The notes beneath the pieces are model-generated. The model was given only the letters and a program-made list of their open reading frames with translations. It made no database searches and was not told the origin of the DNA. From the NCBI RefSeq assembly GCF_947499265.1, contig NZ_CANMNK010000005.1, positions 180,173-244,172 of the forward strand: a DNA stretch of 64,000 nt. The letters run 5' to 3'. The position numbers and the translations under genes are program-made. The stretch comes from an uncultured Roseobacter sp. (lineage in GTDB: Bacteria > Pseudomonadota > Alphaproteobacteria > Rhodobacterales > Rhodobacteraceae). Below, piece by piece: positions 1 to 7,993 of this stretch. Every line of letters starts with the position of its first letter. Within the stretch, counting starts at the first letter, position 1.

Positions 1-1
1 C

Positions 2-517
2 GCGCATAACTACCGCGAGCGGGGCATGGTGCCCTATCTGTTGACCGCCCGGTTTGACAAGCGCGCAGGCGAGGCCTGTATCGCCTCGCGCATCGGGATC
101 CGCGAAGAGGCCGATACCTTCGCCTCCAAAGACGACCTCTTTGCACGTATCGCCCAGCGCCAAAATGAGGGGCCCATCGCCTGCGTCTTCATCGACGAGG
201 CGCAATTTCTGACGGAGGAGCAGGTCTGGCAACTGGCCCGCGCGGTGGATGATCTGGGCGTGCCCATTATGTGCTTTGGACTGCGCGTCGATTTTCGAGG
301 CAAGCTGTTCCCAGGATCCGCCACGCTTCTGGCATTGGCCGACGAAATGCGCGAAGTCCGCACCATCTGCCATTGCGGGAAAAAGGCGACGATGGTGGTG
401 CGGATGGACGCCAGTGGCAAAGCCCTGCGCGATGGCGCACAGGTGCAGATCGGCGGCAATGAAACCTATGTTTCCCTCTGCCGCCGCCACTGGCGCGAAG
501 CGGTTGGCGACAGCTGA
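2..517 (+). CDS. tdk: Thymidine kinase, 3' part (5' end outside window)
   Basis: The reading frame is open from base 2, upstream of the first ATG at 26, and continues the typical type II thymidine kinase sequence (AHNYRERGM). The gene is therefore truncated only by the window edge. The Walker-B-like segment CVFIDEAQFL and the structural zinc cysteines (CHCGKKA and SLCRRHW) are visible, as is the lasso region ending GGNETY. The family phosphorylates thymidine to dTMP with ATP in nucleotide salvage. It is convergent with the hydroxyacid dehydrogenase gene, only 4 bases away. The identification is secure; the missing N-terminus should carry the P-loop. Confidence 0.93.
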   Translation, partial: AHNYRERGMVPYLLTARFDKRAGEACIASRIGIREEADTFASKDDLFARIAQRQNEGPIACVFIDEAQFLTEEQVWQLARAVDDLGVPIMCFGLRVDFRGKLFPGSATLLALADEMREVRTICHCGKKATMVVRMDASGKALRDGAQVQIGGNETYVSLCRRHWREAVGDS

Positions 518-521
518 AACA

Positions 522-1475
522 TCAGACCTTGTTGGGCGGCGCTTCCCCTGCAAAGAAGGCCTTGAGGTTATTGACGGTCATCATCCCCATGTCTTCGCGC
601 ACTTCCAGCGCGGCGGTGCCGATGTGCGGCAGCAACACGACGTTTTCCATCGCCTTCAGCGCATCCGGCACGGCAGGTTCGAATTCATAGACATCCAGAC
701 CGGCCCCGCCAATCTGACCTGACGCAAGCGCGCTGATCAGGGCCGCTTCCTCGACCACATTACCGCGCGCAATGTTGATCAGATGCGCATGGCCCTGCAT
801 GGCGGCCAGGACATCTGCATTGATCAGGTGATGGGTCTCGTCCCCGCCCGGCACCGCGATCACCAACACATCAACGGCCGCGACCAGGGCCAGCAGGCTG
901 TCCTTTTGCTCCGCCGGGAAATCGAGCGTTTTCGCGGACCGGCTGTGGTAGGCCACATTCATGCCAAATCCGAAATGGCAGCGTCGCGCGATGGCCTGGC
1001 CAATACGCCCCATGCCGACGATACCGACTGTCTTGCCACCCAGGTGCATGCCCAGCAGTTGGGTCGGATGCCAACCATCCCAATGGCCCGCGCGCACCAT
1101 ACGTTCGCCTTCGCCGGCACGGCGCGCGCTCATCAGCATCAAGGTCATCGCGGTATCGGCGGTTGCATCCGTGACCGCACCCGGCGTGTTTGTGACGGTC
1201 AGCCCTGAGGCCGCAGCTGCATCCACATCAATGTGGTTATACCCCACCCCGAAATTCGCGAGGATCTGGCAGCGCCACGCAGGTTCTGCGGCAAAAATCT
1301 CTGCCGTGAACATATCGCCCAGCGTCGGCACAACACCATCATAGTCGCTGAGCGCCGCGCGCATCTCTTCAACGGTTAGGGGCGTCGTCATGGGCCGCAC
1401 GGTCAGATCAAAAAGCGCCGCCGCAGCCGCTTGTACGCTGTCCGGCAAAGGCCGGGTCATGAAAACCTTGGTCAA
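522..1475 (-). CDS. D-isomer-specific 2-hydroxyacid dehydrogenase (glyoxylate/hydroxypyruvate reductase type)
   Basis: This 317-aa protein has the Rossmann motif VGIVGMGRIGQAIA and the catalytic set of the family: Arg in NIARGNVV, Glu in the FEPAVP segment and His in LPHIGTAALE. It is likely an NAD(P)H-dependent cytosolic reductase of glyoxylate or a related 2-oxoacid; the substrate cannot be read from sequence. The start is a TTG at 1475 in a TTGA overlap with the stop of the CsaA-like gene. A strong Shine-Dalgarno (GGAGGAGG) lies 9 bases before it, while the first in-frame ATG (1460) is too far from that site. It is the last gene of a four-gene minus-strand operon starting with the YbjN protein. 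Confidence 0.88.
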   Translation of the reverse strand: MTKVFMTRPLPDSVQAAAAALFDLTVRPMTTPLTVEEMRAALSDYDGVVPTLGDMFTAEIFAAEPAWRCQILANFGVGYNHIDVDAAAASGLTVTNTPGAVTDATADTAMTLMLMSARRAGEGERMVRAGHWDGWHPTQLLGMHLGGKTVGIVGMGRIGQAIARRCHFGFGMNVAYHSRSAKTLDFPAEQKDSLLALVAAVDVLVIAVPGGDETHHLINADVLAAMQGHAHLINIARGNVVEEAALISALASGQIGGAGLDVYEFEPAVPDALKAMENVVLLPHIGTAALEVREDMGMMTVNNLKAFFAGEAPPNKV

Positions 1476-1810
1476 TGCATTCGCCCTCCTCCGGGCACTT
1501 CAATATCCGGTGTGATCAATACGATTTCGCCGGTGTCATCCGGCAGGCCAAGCACCAGCACTTCTGACATGAAGGGGCCGATTTGCCGTGGCGGGAAATT
1601 CACCACCGCCAGGACCTGTTTCCCAACAAGCGCCTCGGGCGTGTAATGCGCGGTGACCTGTGCAGAAGACTTGCGCTCGCCGATCTCATCTCCGAAATCG
1701 ATCCACATCTTGATGGCGGGTTTGCGCGCCTCGGGAAAGGGTTCGGCGCGCAGCACCGTGCCACACCGCACATCGACCTTCAAAAATTCGTCAAAGCTGA
1801 TGTTATCCAT
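1472..1810 (-). CDS. csaA: CsaA-like tRNA-binding domain protein
   Basis: This 112-aa protein has the single OB-fold tRNA-binding domain of the CsaA/EMAP-II type: VDVRCGTVLRAEPFPEARKPAIKM, then QVLAVVNFPPRQIGPFMSEVLVLG. CsaA was described as a chaperone-like, tRNA-binding dimer; its exact role is not settled. The track ORF starts further out, but the family N-terminus (MDNISFDEFLKVDVR) begins at the ATG at 1810. This start overlaps the end of proC by 8 bases, and its own stop overlaps the next gene's TTG, so translational coupling is likely. Its length matches the family. Confidence 0.88.
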   Translation of the reverse strand: MDNISFDEFLKVDVRCGTVLRAEPFPEARKPAIKMWIDFGDEIGERKSSAQVTAHYTPEALVGKQVLAVVNFPPRQIGPFMSEVLVLGLPDDTGEIVLITPDIEVPGGGRMH

Positions 1811-2618
1811 TTGCCAACTCCCGTGATCTGTCAGTGGCCGCTTTGACCGCGCGCGCCAACAGCGCAGGAAAGCCGGTCTCTTCATCCATCAGAACCTCAA
1901 GCGCTGCCTGCGTCGTGCCATTGGGCGAGGTGACATTGATGCGCAATTGCGTTGGGTCCTCCTGCGCAGATTGTGCAAGCGCGCCAGCACCGGCCACCGT
2001 TGCCTTGGCCAATTGCATCGACAGATCGGCAGGCAGCCCCTGTGCTGCGCCGGCGGCCGCCAGTGTTTCGATCATGTGAAAGACATAGGCCGGTCCTGAT
2101 CCACTGACCCCGGTGACCGCATCGATCTGGCTTTCGGTCTCCAGGCGGACAACCTCACCGACCGCGCTCAAAAGGGCTTCTGCCTCATCAAGGGCCGCAG
2201 CCTCCACAACCGAATTGCCGACAATTGCGGTGATGCCGCGCGAGATCGCAGCTGGCGTATTGGGCATGGCACGCACAATTGGCGTTTGCACGCCCAGGAT
2301 GCTCTCGAAAGTGGCGATCGTGATCCCGGCCGCAACGCTGACAAAGACGGTTGTGCCATTGCCCATGGCTTTGAGTGTTGGCAACGCATCGGCCATCATC
2401 TGAGGTTTCACCGCCACCAGAACAACCGCGGGGGCCGCTGGCAGGGAGTCGCCGAGATGCACGCCAGTCGATGTCAGCCAGTCGGAAGGATTTGGGTCAA
2501 CCACCCAGACGGAGGAGGCGGGCAAACCCTTCGCAAGCCACCCGGCAAGCATCGCAGAGCCCATCTTGCCGCAGCCCAACAGGACAAGGCCGCTTTGCGC
2601 AATACGACTGTCTTTCAT
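1803..2618 (-). CDS. proC: Pyrroline-5-carboxylate reductase
   Basis: This 271-aa protein catalyses the last step of proline synthesis, NAD(P)H reduction of pyrroline-5-carboxylate. It has an N-terminal Rossmann motif (LVLLGCGKMGSAMLAGWL), the cofactor loop VAVKPQ, the MPNTPAAI segment and the C-terminal family signature GVSGSGPAYVF ... LAKATVAGAGAL ... VTSPNGTTQAAL. The ATG at 2618 is preferred over the track's GTG (2633) because a purine-rich GCGGGGG sits 8 bases ahead and family members start here. It lies 36 bases downstream of the YbjN gene and overlaps the CsaA-like gene by 8 bases. Confidence 0.95.
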   Translation of the reverse strand: MKDSRIAQSGLVLLGCGKMGSAMLAGWLAKGLPASSVWVVDPNPSDWLTSTGVHLGDSLPAAPAVVLVAVKPQMMADALPTLKAMGNGTTVFVSVAAGITIATFESILGVQTPIVRAMPNTPAAISRGITAIVGNSVVEAAALDEAEALLSAVGEVVRLETESQIDAVTGVSGSGPAYVFHMIETLAAAGAAQGLPADLSMQLAKATVAGAGALAQSAQEDPTQLRINVTSPNGTTQAALEVLMDEETGFPALLARAVKAATDRSRELANG

Positions 2619-2654
2619 GTGATACCCCCGCACCTTTCGCGTCAGGGGTGAGTG

Positions 2655-3155
2655 TTACGCGCGACCGTAGGCCTCTGCAATGGCGACCTGCAGCGCCTGC
2701 GTTGGTGTCTGGTTGCCCCAGACCAGCAATTGCATCGCGGGATAGTACCGCTCAGCACTCATCACCGCAGCCCCGATCATCGTATCGATCTGATCGGCGC
2801 TGGCCACATGACCACCCGCCAGCACCAGGCCATAGCGGTAGACCATCAGCTTTTGTTCGTCCCAATAGGTAAAGGCACCTGCCCAGCACTGGTCATTCAC
2901 GTGATTGAGCAACTCGTATAGCTCGGGCAGTTTTTCCTCTGGCGGCTCCATGTCGAAGGTGCAGATCATGCGCAGCGTCTCATCATAGGCCGACCAGGCC
3001 AGCGTTAGGGAATAGGTGCGCCACTGGCCTTCCACGGCCATCGCGATCTGCTCGTCCGAAATACGGTCGAAATCCCAATCATGATGGGTTGCAAGATGCT
3101 CTACAATGTCGATGGGGTGAATATCGTCTTCCAGATACTGCTCTGACAGGGCCAT
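2655..3155 (-). CDS. YbjN domain-containing protein
   Basis: This 166-aa cytosolic protein belongs to the YbjN family common in alphaproteobacteria. The start ATG at 3155 has a good Shine-Dalgarno (AGAGGTGG), so the 17 extra residues in the track are upstream sequence. The YbjN/type III chaperone-like fold is suggested by the alternating pattern YSLTLAWSAYDETLRMICTFDM followed by a helix (LYELLNHVNDQCWAGAFTYWDEQ). The function in alphaproteobacteria is unknown; E. coli YbjN has been linked to stress and motility regulation. It is the first gene of the proC operon. Confidence 0.75.
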   Translation of the reverse strand: MALSEQYLEDDIHPIDIVEHLATHHDWDFDRISDEQIAMAVEGQWRTYSLTLAWSAYDETLRMICTFDMEPPEEKLPELYELLNHVNDQCWAGAFTYWDEQKLMVYRYGLVLAGGHVASADQIDTMIGAAVMSAERYYPAMQLLVWGNQTPTQALQVAIAEAYGRA

Positions 3156-3347
3156 GATGCCACCTCTTTTTATCGCGCTAGCGCTGCGGACCGGTGACGG
3201 CCCCAAAGCTAGGCGCCTGCTCTACAGACCGGGGCGATCCCCCGTGCCCATACCAGATATGGTGCGGTGTGAAATGCGCTGTGGCAACCCCTATTCTTGT
3301 GGGTAACCGCAATAAGTTGTGGATGTTTGGGATTTCGGCGCAAAATG

Positions 3348-3370
3348 TCACCAATCGTAACGATTGGTGA
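3348..3370. repeat. Perfect 10-bp inverted repeat with 3-base centre
   Basis: TCACCAATCG, TAA, CGATTGGTGA: both arms match at all ten positions. There is no T-run on either side, so it is not a standard terminator. A protein-binding site is possible; see findings. Confidence 0.7.
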
Positions 3371-3403
3371 TCGTGCTTAACCAGATCTTAACTGAGGTTA
3401 ACC

Positions 3404-3427
3404 CAAAAAGCGGCCAAAAGGGCCGCT
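3404..3427 (-). terminator. Intrinsic terminator after ubiK
   Basis: Read on the minus strand, the stem AGCGGCC/GGCCGCT with a short loop is followed by TTTTT. It lies about 30 bases beyond the ubiK stop. Confidence 0.7.
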
Positions 3428-3456
3428 GGTGCTTCGTCATCACGGTAGATTTTGGG

Positions 3457-3699
3457 TCAGTCTTTCGCGTCCAACGCGTCGAGACGGGCCTTGAGCGCTT
3501 CGTTTTCTTCGCGGGCCTTCTGTGCCATCGCGCGGACCGCATCAAATTCTTCCCGCGTGACAAAATCACGATCCGCAAGCCAGCGATCCATCATGCTCTT
3601 CATCGCGGTTTCGGCCTCATCGCGTGCGCCTTGGGCCACGCCCATCGCATTTGTCATCAACTGCGAGATATCGTCGAAAATCTTATTGCGCGTTTGCAT
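3457..3699 (-). CDS. ubiK: UbiK-type accessory factor (BMFP family)
   Basis: This 80-aa protein begins [20 protein letters not shown] and ends in a C-terminal coiled coil ([25 protein letters not shown]). That layout is typical of the UbiK/YqiC membrane-fusogenic family. UbiK supports ubiquinone biosynthesis in proteobacteria by assisting the UbiJ-type lipid carrier complex. The start at 3699 has GGAGG about 6 bases before it; the longer track ORF runs into the promoter shared with lgt. The gene is divergent from lgt across about 94 bases and is followed by its own terminator. Confidence 0.83.
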   Translation of the reverse strand: MQTRNKIFDDISQLMTNAMGVAQGARDEAETAMKSMMDRWLADRDFVTREEFDAVRAMAQKAREENEALKARLDALDAKD

Positions 3700-3793
3700 C
3701 TGTCGCCTCCGGCTGTTCACAAATGACATATGGTGGCAAACTGCGGCCGCTGCAAGGTTGACTTCCACGCCTCACCGCCCGAAAGGATGCGCC

Positions 3794-4678
3794 ATGCGTG
3801 CTCTGCTGCCTTTCCCCGACATCTCGCCGGAGATCTTTTCGATCTCCATTTTTGGTTTCGAGCTGGCACTGCGCTGGTACGCACTGGCCTATATTGTCGG
3901 CATCCTGATCGGCTGGCGGCTGGTGGTGCGCGCGGTCAGAACGCAACGCCTTTGGCAAGACAACAGCCCGGTCATGACAACCCAACAGATCGAAGATTTG
4001 CTGACCTGGGTGATTATTGGCGTGATCCTCGGCGGACGGCTGGGTTACGTCGCCTTTTACCAACCGGCCTATTATCTGCAGCACCCGGCTGAAATCCTCG
4101 CGGTCTGGCAGGGCGGCATGGCTTTCCACGGTGGCTTGCTGGGCGTAATCCTTGCCGGCTTGATCTACACCTGGCGCCATAGCATTCCCCGGCTGAGTGC
4201 TGCCGACATCATGGCATTGGGCGTGCCGCCGGGGCTGTTGCTGGGACGCATTGCGAATTTCATCAACGCCGAGCTTTGGGGCCGCCCGACGGATCTGCCA
4301 TGGGGCGTGGCCTTTCCGACCGAAGCTGCGCAATACTGCCCGGATGTGGTCGGCATCTGCGCGCGCCACCCCTCGCAACTTTACGAGGCGGCGCTTGAAG
4401 GTTTGCTTTTGGGCGCAGTCCTCATCTGGCTGGTCTGGCGCTCCGGCGCCCTGAAAACACCGGGGCTGGTGGCTGGCGTCTTCTTTGCGGGCTATGGCAT
4501 GGCGCGGTTCGCGGTCGAATTCGTCCGCCAGCCCGATGCTCAATTTATCACAGACGGCAACCCGCTGGGACTGGCATGGCATATAGGCGGATGGGGGCTG
4601 ACGATGGGTCAAATCCTTTCGCTCCCCATGATCTTGCTGGGCATTTGGCTTGTTTCCAGAGCCCGCCGGATGTCATGA
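3794..4678 (+). CDS. lgt: Prolipoprotein diacylglyceryl transferase
   Basis: This 294-aa inner-membrane enzyme transfers diacylglycerol from phosphatidylglycerol to the lipobox cysteine of prelipoproteins. The family regions are visible: [25 protein letters not shown], the active region [38 protein letters not shown] and [13 protein letters not shown]. About seven hydrophobic helices are apparent. The ATG at 3794 fits family N-termini ([17 protein letters not shown]); the track's 408 aa include upstream antisense sequence. Its stop overlaps the next ATG as ATGA, making it the first gene of an lgt - midA-like - pgeF operon. Confidence 0.96.
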   Translation: MRALLPFPDISPEIFSISIFGFELALRWYALAYIVGILIGWRLVVRAVRTQRLWQDNSPVMTTQQIEDLLTWVIIGVILGGRLGYVAFYQPAYYLQHPAEILAVWQGGMAFHGGLLGVILAGLIYTWRHSIPRLSAADIMALGVPPGLLLGRIANFINAELWGRPTDLPWGVAFPTEAAQYCPDVVGICARHPSQLYEAALEGLLLGAVLIWLVWRSGALKTPGLVAGVFFAGYGMARFAVEFVRQPDAQFITDGNPLGLAWHIGGWGLTMGQILSLPMILLGIWLVSRARRMS

Positions 4679-5733
4679 GCCTGCGCGACCGTCTTTGTGC
4701 CCGCATCGCCGCGCAGGGCCCCATCTCTCTGGCCGACTACATGGCCGACTGTCTGCTGCATCCCGAGTTCGGATATTACACAACCGGCCTGCCCATCGGT
4801 GCAGCGGGTGATTTTATCACGGCACCGGAGATCAGTCAGATGTTCGGGGAACTCATCGGGCTTTGTCTGGCGCAGGCCTGGATGGACCAGGGGAGCCCCG
4901 ACCGGTTCACATTGGCTGAATTGGGACCGGGTCGCGGCACCCTGATGGCGGATCTGCTGCGTGCCACGCGCGGTGTCCCGGGGTTTCATGACGCCGCTGA
5001 TATCTTTCTGATCGAAGCCTCCGCGCCACTCGCCGCCCAGCAAAGGCAGGCCCTGGCGGACCATAGCGTCAGCCACAAGGCTCATGTCGACGCACTCCCG
5101 GACGGCCCCTTGTTTGTCGTGGCAAACGAGTTTTTCGACGCACTGCCGATCCGGCAATTCACGCGCGCTGAAAGCCACTGGCGCGAAACCCAGATCGGCG
5201 CGCAGGATGGGGTTTTGACGCTGGGCCTCGGCCCCGAACTGCCGCAACCCGCGCTCGCCGACCGGCTGGGCGACACCCGCGCAGGTGACGTGATCGAATA
5301 TGCACCCTTTGCGGCGCCGATAATCGACACGCTGGGCAGCCGGATCGCGCGGCACGGGGGGGCTGGTCTTATCATAGATTACGGCGATTGGCACAGCCTG
5401 GGAGACACCTTTCAGGCCCTGCAAAACCATCAGCCGGTTGACCCTTTGGCGGAGCCTGGTCGGGCGGACCTCACCGCACATGTGGATTTTGAAGCCCTGG
5501 CCGTCGCAGCACCCTGCCCGACAACCCGCCTGACGCCGCAGGGCGTTTTTCTGGAACGCCTCGGGATTACCCAGCGCGCGCAAGCGTTGGCTGCAGGTTT
5601 GAACGGCACCGCCCTCGACCGGCACATCGCCGCGTATCGGCGCTTGACGCACCGGGATGAAATGGGAAACCTGTTCAAAGTAATTGGCCTGTTTCCCAAA
5701 GACAGCCCACCGCCGCCTGGGTTGGAGATATGA
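4675..5733 (+). CDS. MidA/NDUFAF7-family SAM-dependent methyltransferase
   Basis: This 352-aa protein belongs to the DUF185/MidA family (NDUFAF7 in mitochondria, which methylates an arginine of complex I subunit NDUFS2). The diagnostic parts are [19 protein letters not shown] near the N-terminus, [18 protein letters not shown], the SAM-binding [17 protein letters not shown] and [15 protein letters not shown] role in complex I assembly is inferred from the mitochondrial homologue and fits an aerobic alphaproteobacterium. The start ATG overlaps the lgt stop (ATGA at 4675), and its stop overlaps the pgeF start in the same way, so all three are translationally coupled. Confidence 0.88.
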   Translation: MSLRDRLCARIAAQGPISLADYMADCLLHPEFGYYTTGLPIGAAGDFITAPEISQMFGELIGLCLAQAWMDQGSPDRFTLAELGPGRGTLMADLLRATRGVPGFHDAADIFLIEASAPLAAQQRQALADHSVSHKAHVDALPDGPLFVVANEFFDALPIRQFTRAESHWRETQIGAQDGVLTLGLGPELPQPALADRLGDTRAGDVIEYAPFAAPIIDTLGSRIARHGGAGLIIDYGDWHSLGDTFQALQNHQPVDPLAEPGRADLTAHVDFEALAVAAPCPTTRLTPQGVFLERLGITQRAQALAAGLNGTALDRHIAAYRRLTHRDEMGNLFKVIGLFPKDSPPPPGLEI

Positions 5734-6485
5734 CGCTCGAAATTTTGACCTCTGAAAGCCTCGCGTCTGTCCGACATGGCTTTTTCACGCGGCGCGGTGG
5801 CGCATCGTCCGGCGTTTTTGCCGGGCTGAACTGTGGGCAAGGCAGTTCCGATCAATCCGAAATCGTCGCGATCAACCGCGCCCGTGTTGCAAAGGCCATG
5901 GGCGTGCCGCCTGAAAATCTGCTCAGCGTGCATCAGGTGCATTCAGCAACCGCTGTCACGGTGGCGGATACCTTTGAGGAAAAACCCCGCGCTGATGCGA
6001 TGGTCACGAACACACCGGGTTTGGCCCTGTCGATCCTGACCGCCGACTGCCAGCCGGTTCTCTTTGCCGATACGGACGCCGGCGTCATCGGTGCCGCCCA
6101 CGCAGGATGGCGCGGCAGCCTGGAAGGCATCCTAGAGGCAACCATTGATGCAATGTGTACCCTGGGCGCGAGCCGCGACGCGACTGTAGCGGTGATTGGC
6201 CCCGCCATCTCCCAGCGCGCCTATGAAGTCGGCCCTGAGTTTTTCGAGATTTTCCTTACCGACGATCCGGGCAACGCCCGTTTCTTTGCCAATGGCCGGG
6301 AAGACCGTATGCACTTTGACCTTCCCGGATACGGGCTGCACCGCTTGCGCAATGCTGGAATTGCATCCGCAGAATGGACACGACACTGCACCTACGCCGA
6401 TCCGGATCGCTTTTATTCTTATCGTCGCACGACACATGAAAAAGAGGCGGACTACGGTCGCCTGATTGCCGCCATCACATTGTGA
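5730..6485 (+). CDS. pgeF: Purine nucleoside phosphorylase PgeF (YfiH/LACC1 family)
   Basis: This 251-aa member of the multicopper-polyphenol-oxidase-like family is now assigned purine nucleoside phosphorylase/adenosine deaminase activity. Family signatures with the Zn ligands are present: SVHQVHS, the ILTADCQPVLFAD cysteine and GAAHAGWRGSLEGI. Also present are VIGPAISQRAYEVG and the C-terminal RFYSYRRT. The ATG at 5730 overlaps the previous stop as ATGA. It is probably cytosolic. In other bacteria a copy has been linked to peptidoglycan editing; nothing in the sequence decides between the roles. Confidence 0.88.
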   Translation: MTLEILTSESLASVRHGFFTRRGGASSGVFAGLNCGQGSSDQSEIVAINRARVAKAMGVPPENLLSVHQVHSATAVTVADTFEEKPRADAMVTNTPGLALSILTADCQPVLFADTDAGVIGAAHAGWRGSLEGILEATIDAMCTLGASRDATVAVIGPAISQRAYEVGPEFFEIFLTDDPGNARFFANGREDRMHFDLPGYGLHRLRNAGIASAEWTRHCTYADPDRFYSYRRTTHEKEADYGRLIAAITL

Positions 6486-6779
6486 AACATCTGTGAACTG
6501 GGCGAGAATTCGGCACATCTCGCCGCTTCATCGCCGCATTCTGCGTCAACAATCCGCATCTTCTGGCATGATTGGCGTCGATTCAAACCCCTGATGTGGC
6601 GTTTTCCTCTTAAAAATAAGCGCGCACTCCAATTGCGGCAAATTCTGCGCAATTTGCTGAATTACGGCGAAAGTTTTTCGAAAATTTTTTTCAGTTGGTC
6701 AAAAAGCGGCCAGAATGGCCTGCCAGTTTGATCATCAACAAGAGGCAAACGCCCAGATCAACATTGAGCAGGAAAACCG
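6486..6779. other. Long leader/intergenic region before the 48-aa gene
   Basis: These 294 bases have no supported gene. They become AT-rich towards the end (AAGTTTTTCGAAAATTTTTTT near 6670-6690) and contain several short inverted repeats (GCAAAT...ATTTGC; GGCCAGAATGGCC). This is consistent with a promoter and a structured leader for the small gene at 6780. Confidence 0.45.
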
Positions 6780-6926
6780 ATGCACACCAATAAACGCTTT
6801 ATCAAATCAGTCGTCGAAGCGGCCGCACAAGCAGACGTCGAAATGCCATGGGCACGCGGCAAACGTCGGGCAGCCTTTGTCGCAAAACGCGCAGAGGCAC
6901 AGAAAACATCACGCAAAACAGGCTAA
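6780..6926 (+). CDS. 48-aa basic conserved-type small protein
   Basis: This ORF is not in the supplied track. ATG at 6780 gives a 48-aa, strongly basic protein (MHTNKRFIKSVVEAAAQADV..., then MPWARGKRRAAFVAKR, and a Lys/Arg-rich tail). AGGA lies 6-7 bases upstream and TAA is followed by another in-frame TAA. A rho-independent terminator follows about 50 bases later, so this reads as a complete single-gene transcript. I recall short proteins of this NKRFIKSV...MPWxRGxRRAAF type in Rhodobacteraceae annotated only as hypothetical; that recollection is not checked here. The charge suggests nucleic-acid or ribosome binding, but no function is assigned. Confidence 0.72.
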   Translation: MHTNKRFIKSVVEAAAQADVEMPWARGKRRAAFVAKRAEAQKTSRKTG

Positions 6927-6977
6927 TAAGAAGGCCACCTCCAGGGTTATCTCTGGAAAAAAGAACCCTCCAATGGA

Positions 6978-7014
6978 AACGCCCCCAGCTTCGAATCGCC
7001 GGGGGCGTTCTCGT
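6978..7014. terminator. Intrinsic terminator after the 48-aa gene
   Basis: Stem AACGCCCCC / GGGGGCGTT with a 14-base loop, followed by CTCGTTT on the plus strand. The hairpin is symmetrical enough to act from either side. Confidence 0.75.
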
Positions 7015-7071
7015 TTGGAATGTGGCAAACTTTGCAGATAACGGGAAACAAACCCTGTGAAACCACAAAAA

Positions 7072-7266
7072 CTATGTCCCCGCCTCGGCCAATCGAGCCC
7101 GTACTTTGACACGCTCTGACTGACGAAGGTATTTTGAGAGATCAAAGAACACGAAAGTACGCGTCCCGTCCTTTCCGTGTGCGTCGGTGGGGCCGACATG
7201 GAATGCGACCAACTTGAAAAGCGGATTGTATGAAGTCCAAGTTCCCCAATGCCACTGGTTCGGCAT
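7072..7266 (-). CDS. Candidate 64-aa ORF, antisense to the Hint gene start
   Basis: The 3' part of a longer minus-strand track ORF reads like real protein rather than shadow: WTSYNPLFKLVAFHVGPTDAHGKDGTRTFVFFDLSKYLRQSERVKVRARL. Most of it lies in the gap before the Hint gene, where no plus-strand gene explains it. The ATG at 7266 is inside the 5' end of the Hint gene on the other strand; only a GGGGGG directly abuts it as a possible ribosome site. I recognise no family. It could be a small gene, a decayed 3' remnant, or chance. Confidence 0.25.
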   Translation of the reverse strand: MPNQWHWGTWTSYNPLFKLVAFHVGPTDAHGKDGTRTFVFFDLSKYLRQSERVKVRARLAEAGT

Positions 7267-7985
7267 CCCCCCGGTCTGCAGATGTGCCGTCTGACCCCGT
7301 TCAAAACACACTTGGTGTTCGCATCGCCGATATTGCAGCGCTGCGCACCGATGGCAGCATTGTGATCGGACAACGCAAAATACCCAGTCTGCCCCTGTTC
7401 GATGAGGCATTTTCCGCTTTTGCGCATGGGACAAATTTGCAATCGGATAAGGGCCCGATCGCAATCGAGGATTTGCAACCTGGCGATCGTTTGTTGACCG
7501 CTGACGGCGGATCCAGTGAAATTTCGTGGATTGGGTCTTCTACGTTCATGCCCTCGGACAAGGGCAATTTCACGCCGCTGACACGCATCATGGCCGATAG
7601 TTTTGGGGTCAGCAGGCCGGACAGTTTTCTGAGCCTCGGCCCGGCAGCGCGCCTGTTGCAGACGCCTGCGCATTTACGCAGCGAGGTGGGTGAAAAACGT
7701 GTGTTTACCCCTGCCCGCGCGTTTGTCGATGGTGTGAATGTCATCGAGGTCACGCCGCCGACACCGATCCGCATGTTTCACGTGTGCCTGCAGCGTCATG
7801 CGGCCGTTATTGCCGGTGGTTTGGAGATAGAGACCTATCATCCGGGTGCCAACCCCATGCGACTGTTGTCACATACCCTGCGCACGGTGTTCATGTCCGT
7901 CTTTCCGCAGATCAGCCACGTCAGCGACTTCGGGCCAATGAATTATGCGCGCGCCTCAGTGGAAGACGACCTGACCGCCGCCTGA
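7230..7985 (+). CDS. Hint (Hedgehog/intein) domain-containing protein
   Basis: This 251-aa protein contains a Hint module of the type abundant in Rhodobacterales. It has GTNLQSDKGPIAIEDLQPGDRLLTADGGSSEISWIG near residues 68-106, then LTRIMADSFG, LSLGPAARLLQTPAHLRS and the late block PIRMFHVCLQRHAAVIAGGLEIETYHPG. Canonical Hint domains start with a nucleophilic Cys or Ser; here the position before the GT motif reads AFAHGT, so autoproteolysis is doubtful. The N-terminal 60 residues look unconserved. No secretion signal is obvious. The start at 7230 is the track's; the ribosome site is poor and a later start is possible. Confidence 0.75.
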   Translation: MKSKFPNATGSASPRSADVPSDPVQNTLGVRIADIAALRTDGSIVIGQRKIPSLPLFDEAFSAFAHGTNLQSDKGPIAIEDLQPGDRLLTADGGSSEISWIGSSTFMPSDKGNFTPLTRIMADSFGVSRPDSFLSLGPAARLLQTPAHLRSEVGEKRVFTPARAFVDGVNVIEVTPPTPIRMFHVCLQRHAAVIAGGLEIETYHPGANPMRLLSHTLRTVFMSVFPQISHVSDFGPMNYARASVEDDLTAA

Positions 7986-7993
7986 CAACCCGA

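Larger units (their letters stand above)
3156..3456. other. Intergenic region: ybjN promoter side and ubiK terminator
   Basis: I see no gene in these 301 bases. They hold the ubiK terminator hairpin (3404-3427), a perfect 10-bp inverted repeat (3348-3370), a second TTAACC/GGTTAA inverted repeat just beside it, and the unmapped promoter of the YbjN-proC operon nearer 3156. Confidence 0.6.

Noticed and set aside
6909-7673. 254-aa minus-strand track ORF over the Hint gene
   Set aside because: It is antisense to the Hint gene and the terminator, has low-complexity shadow composition and no recognisable motif.
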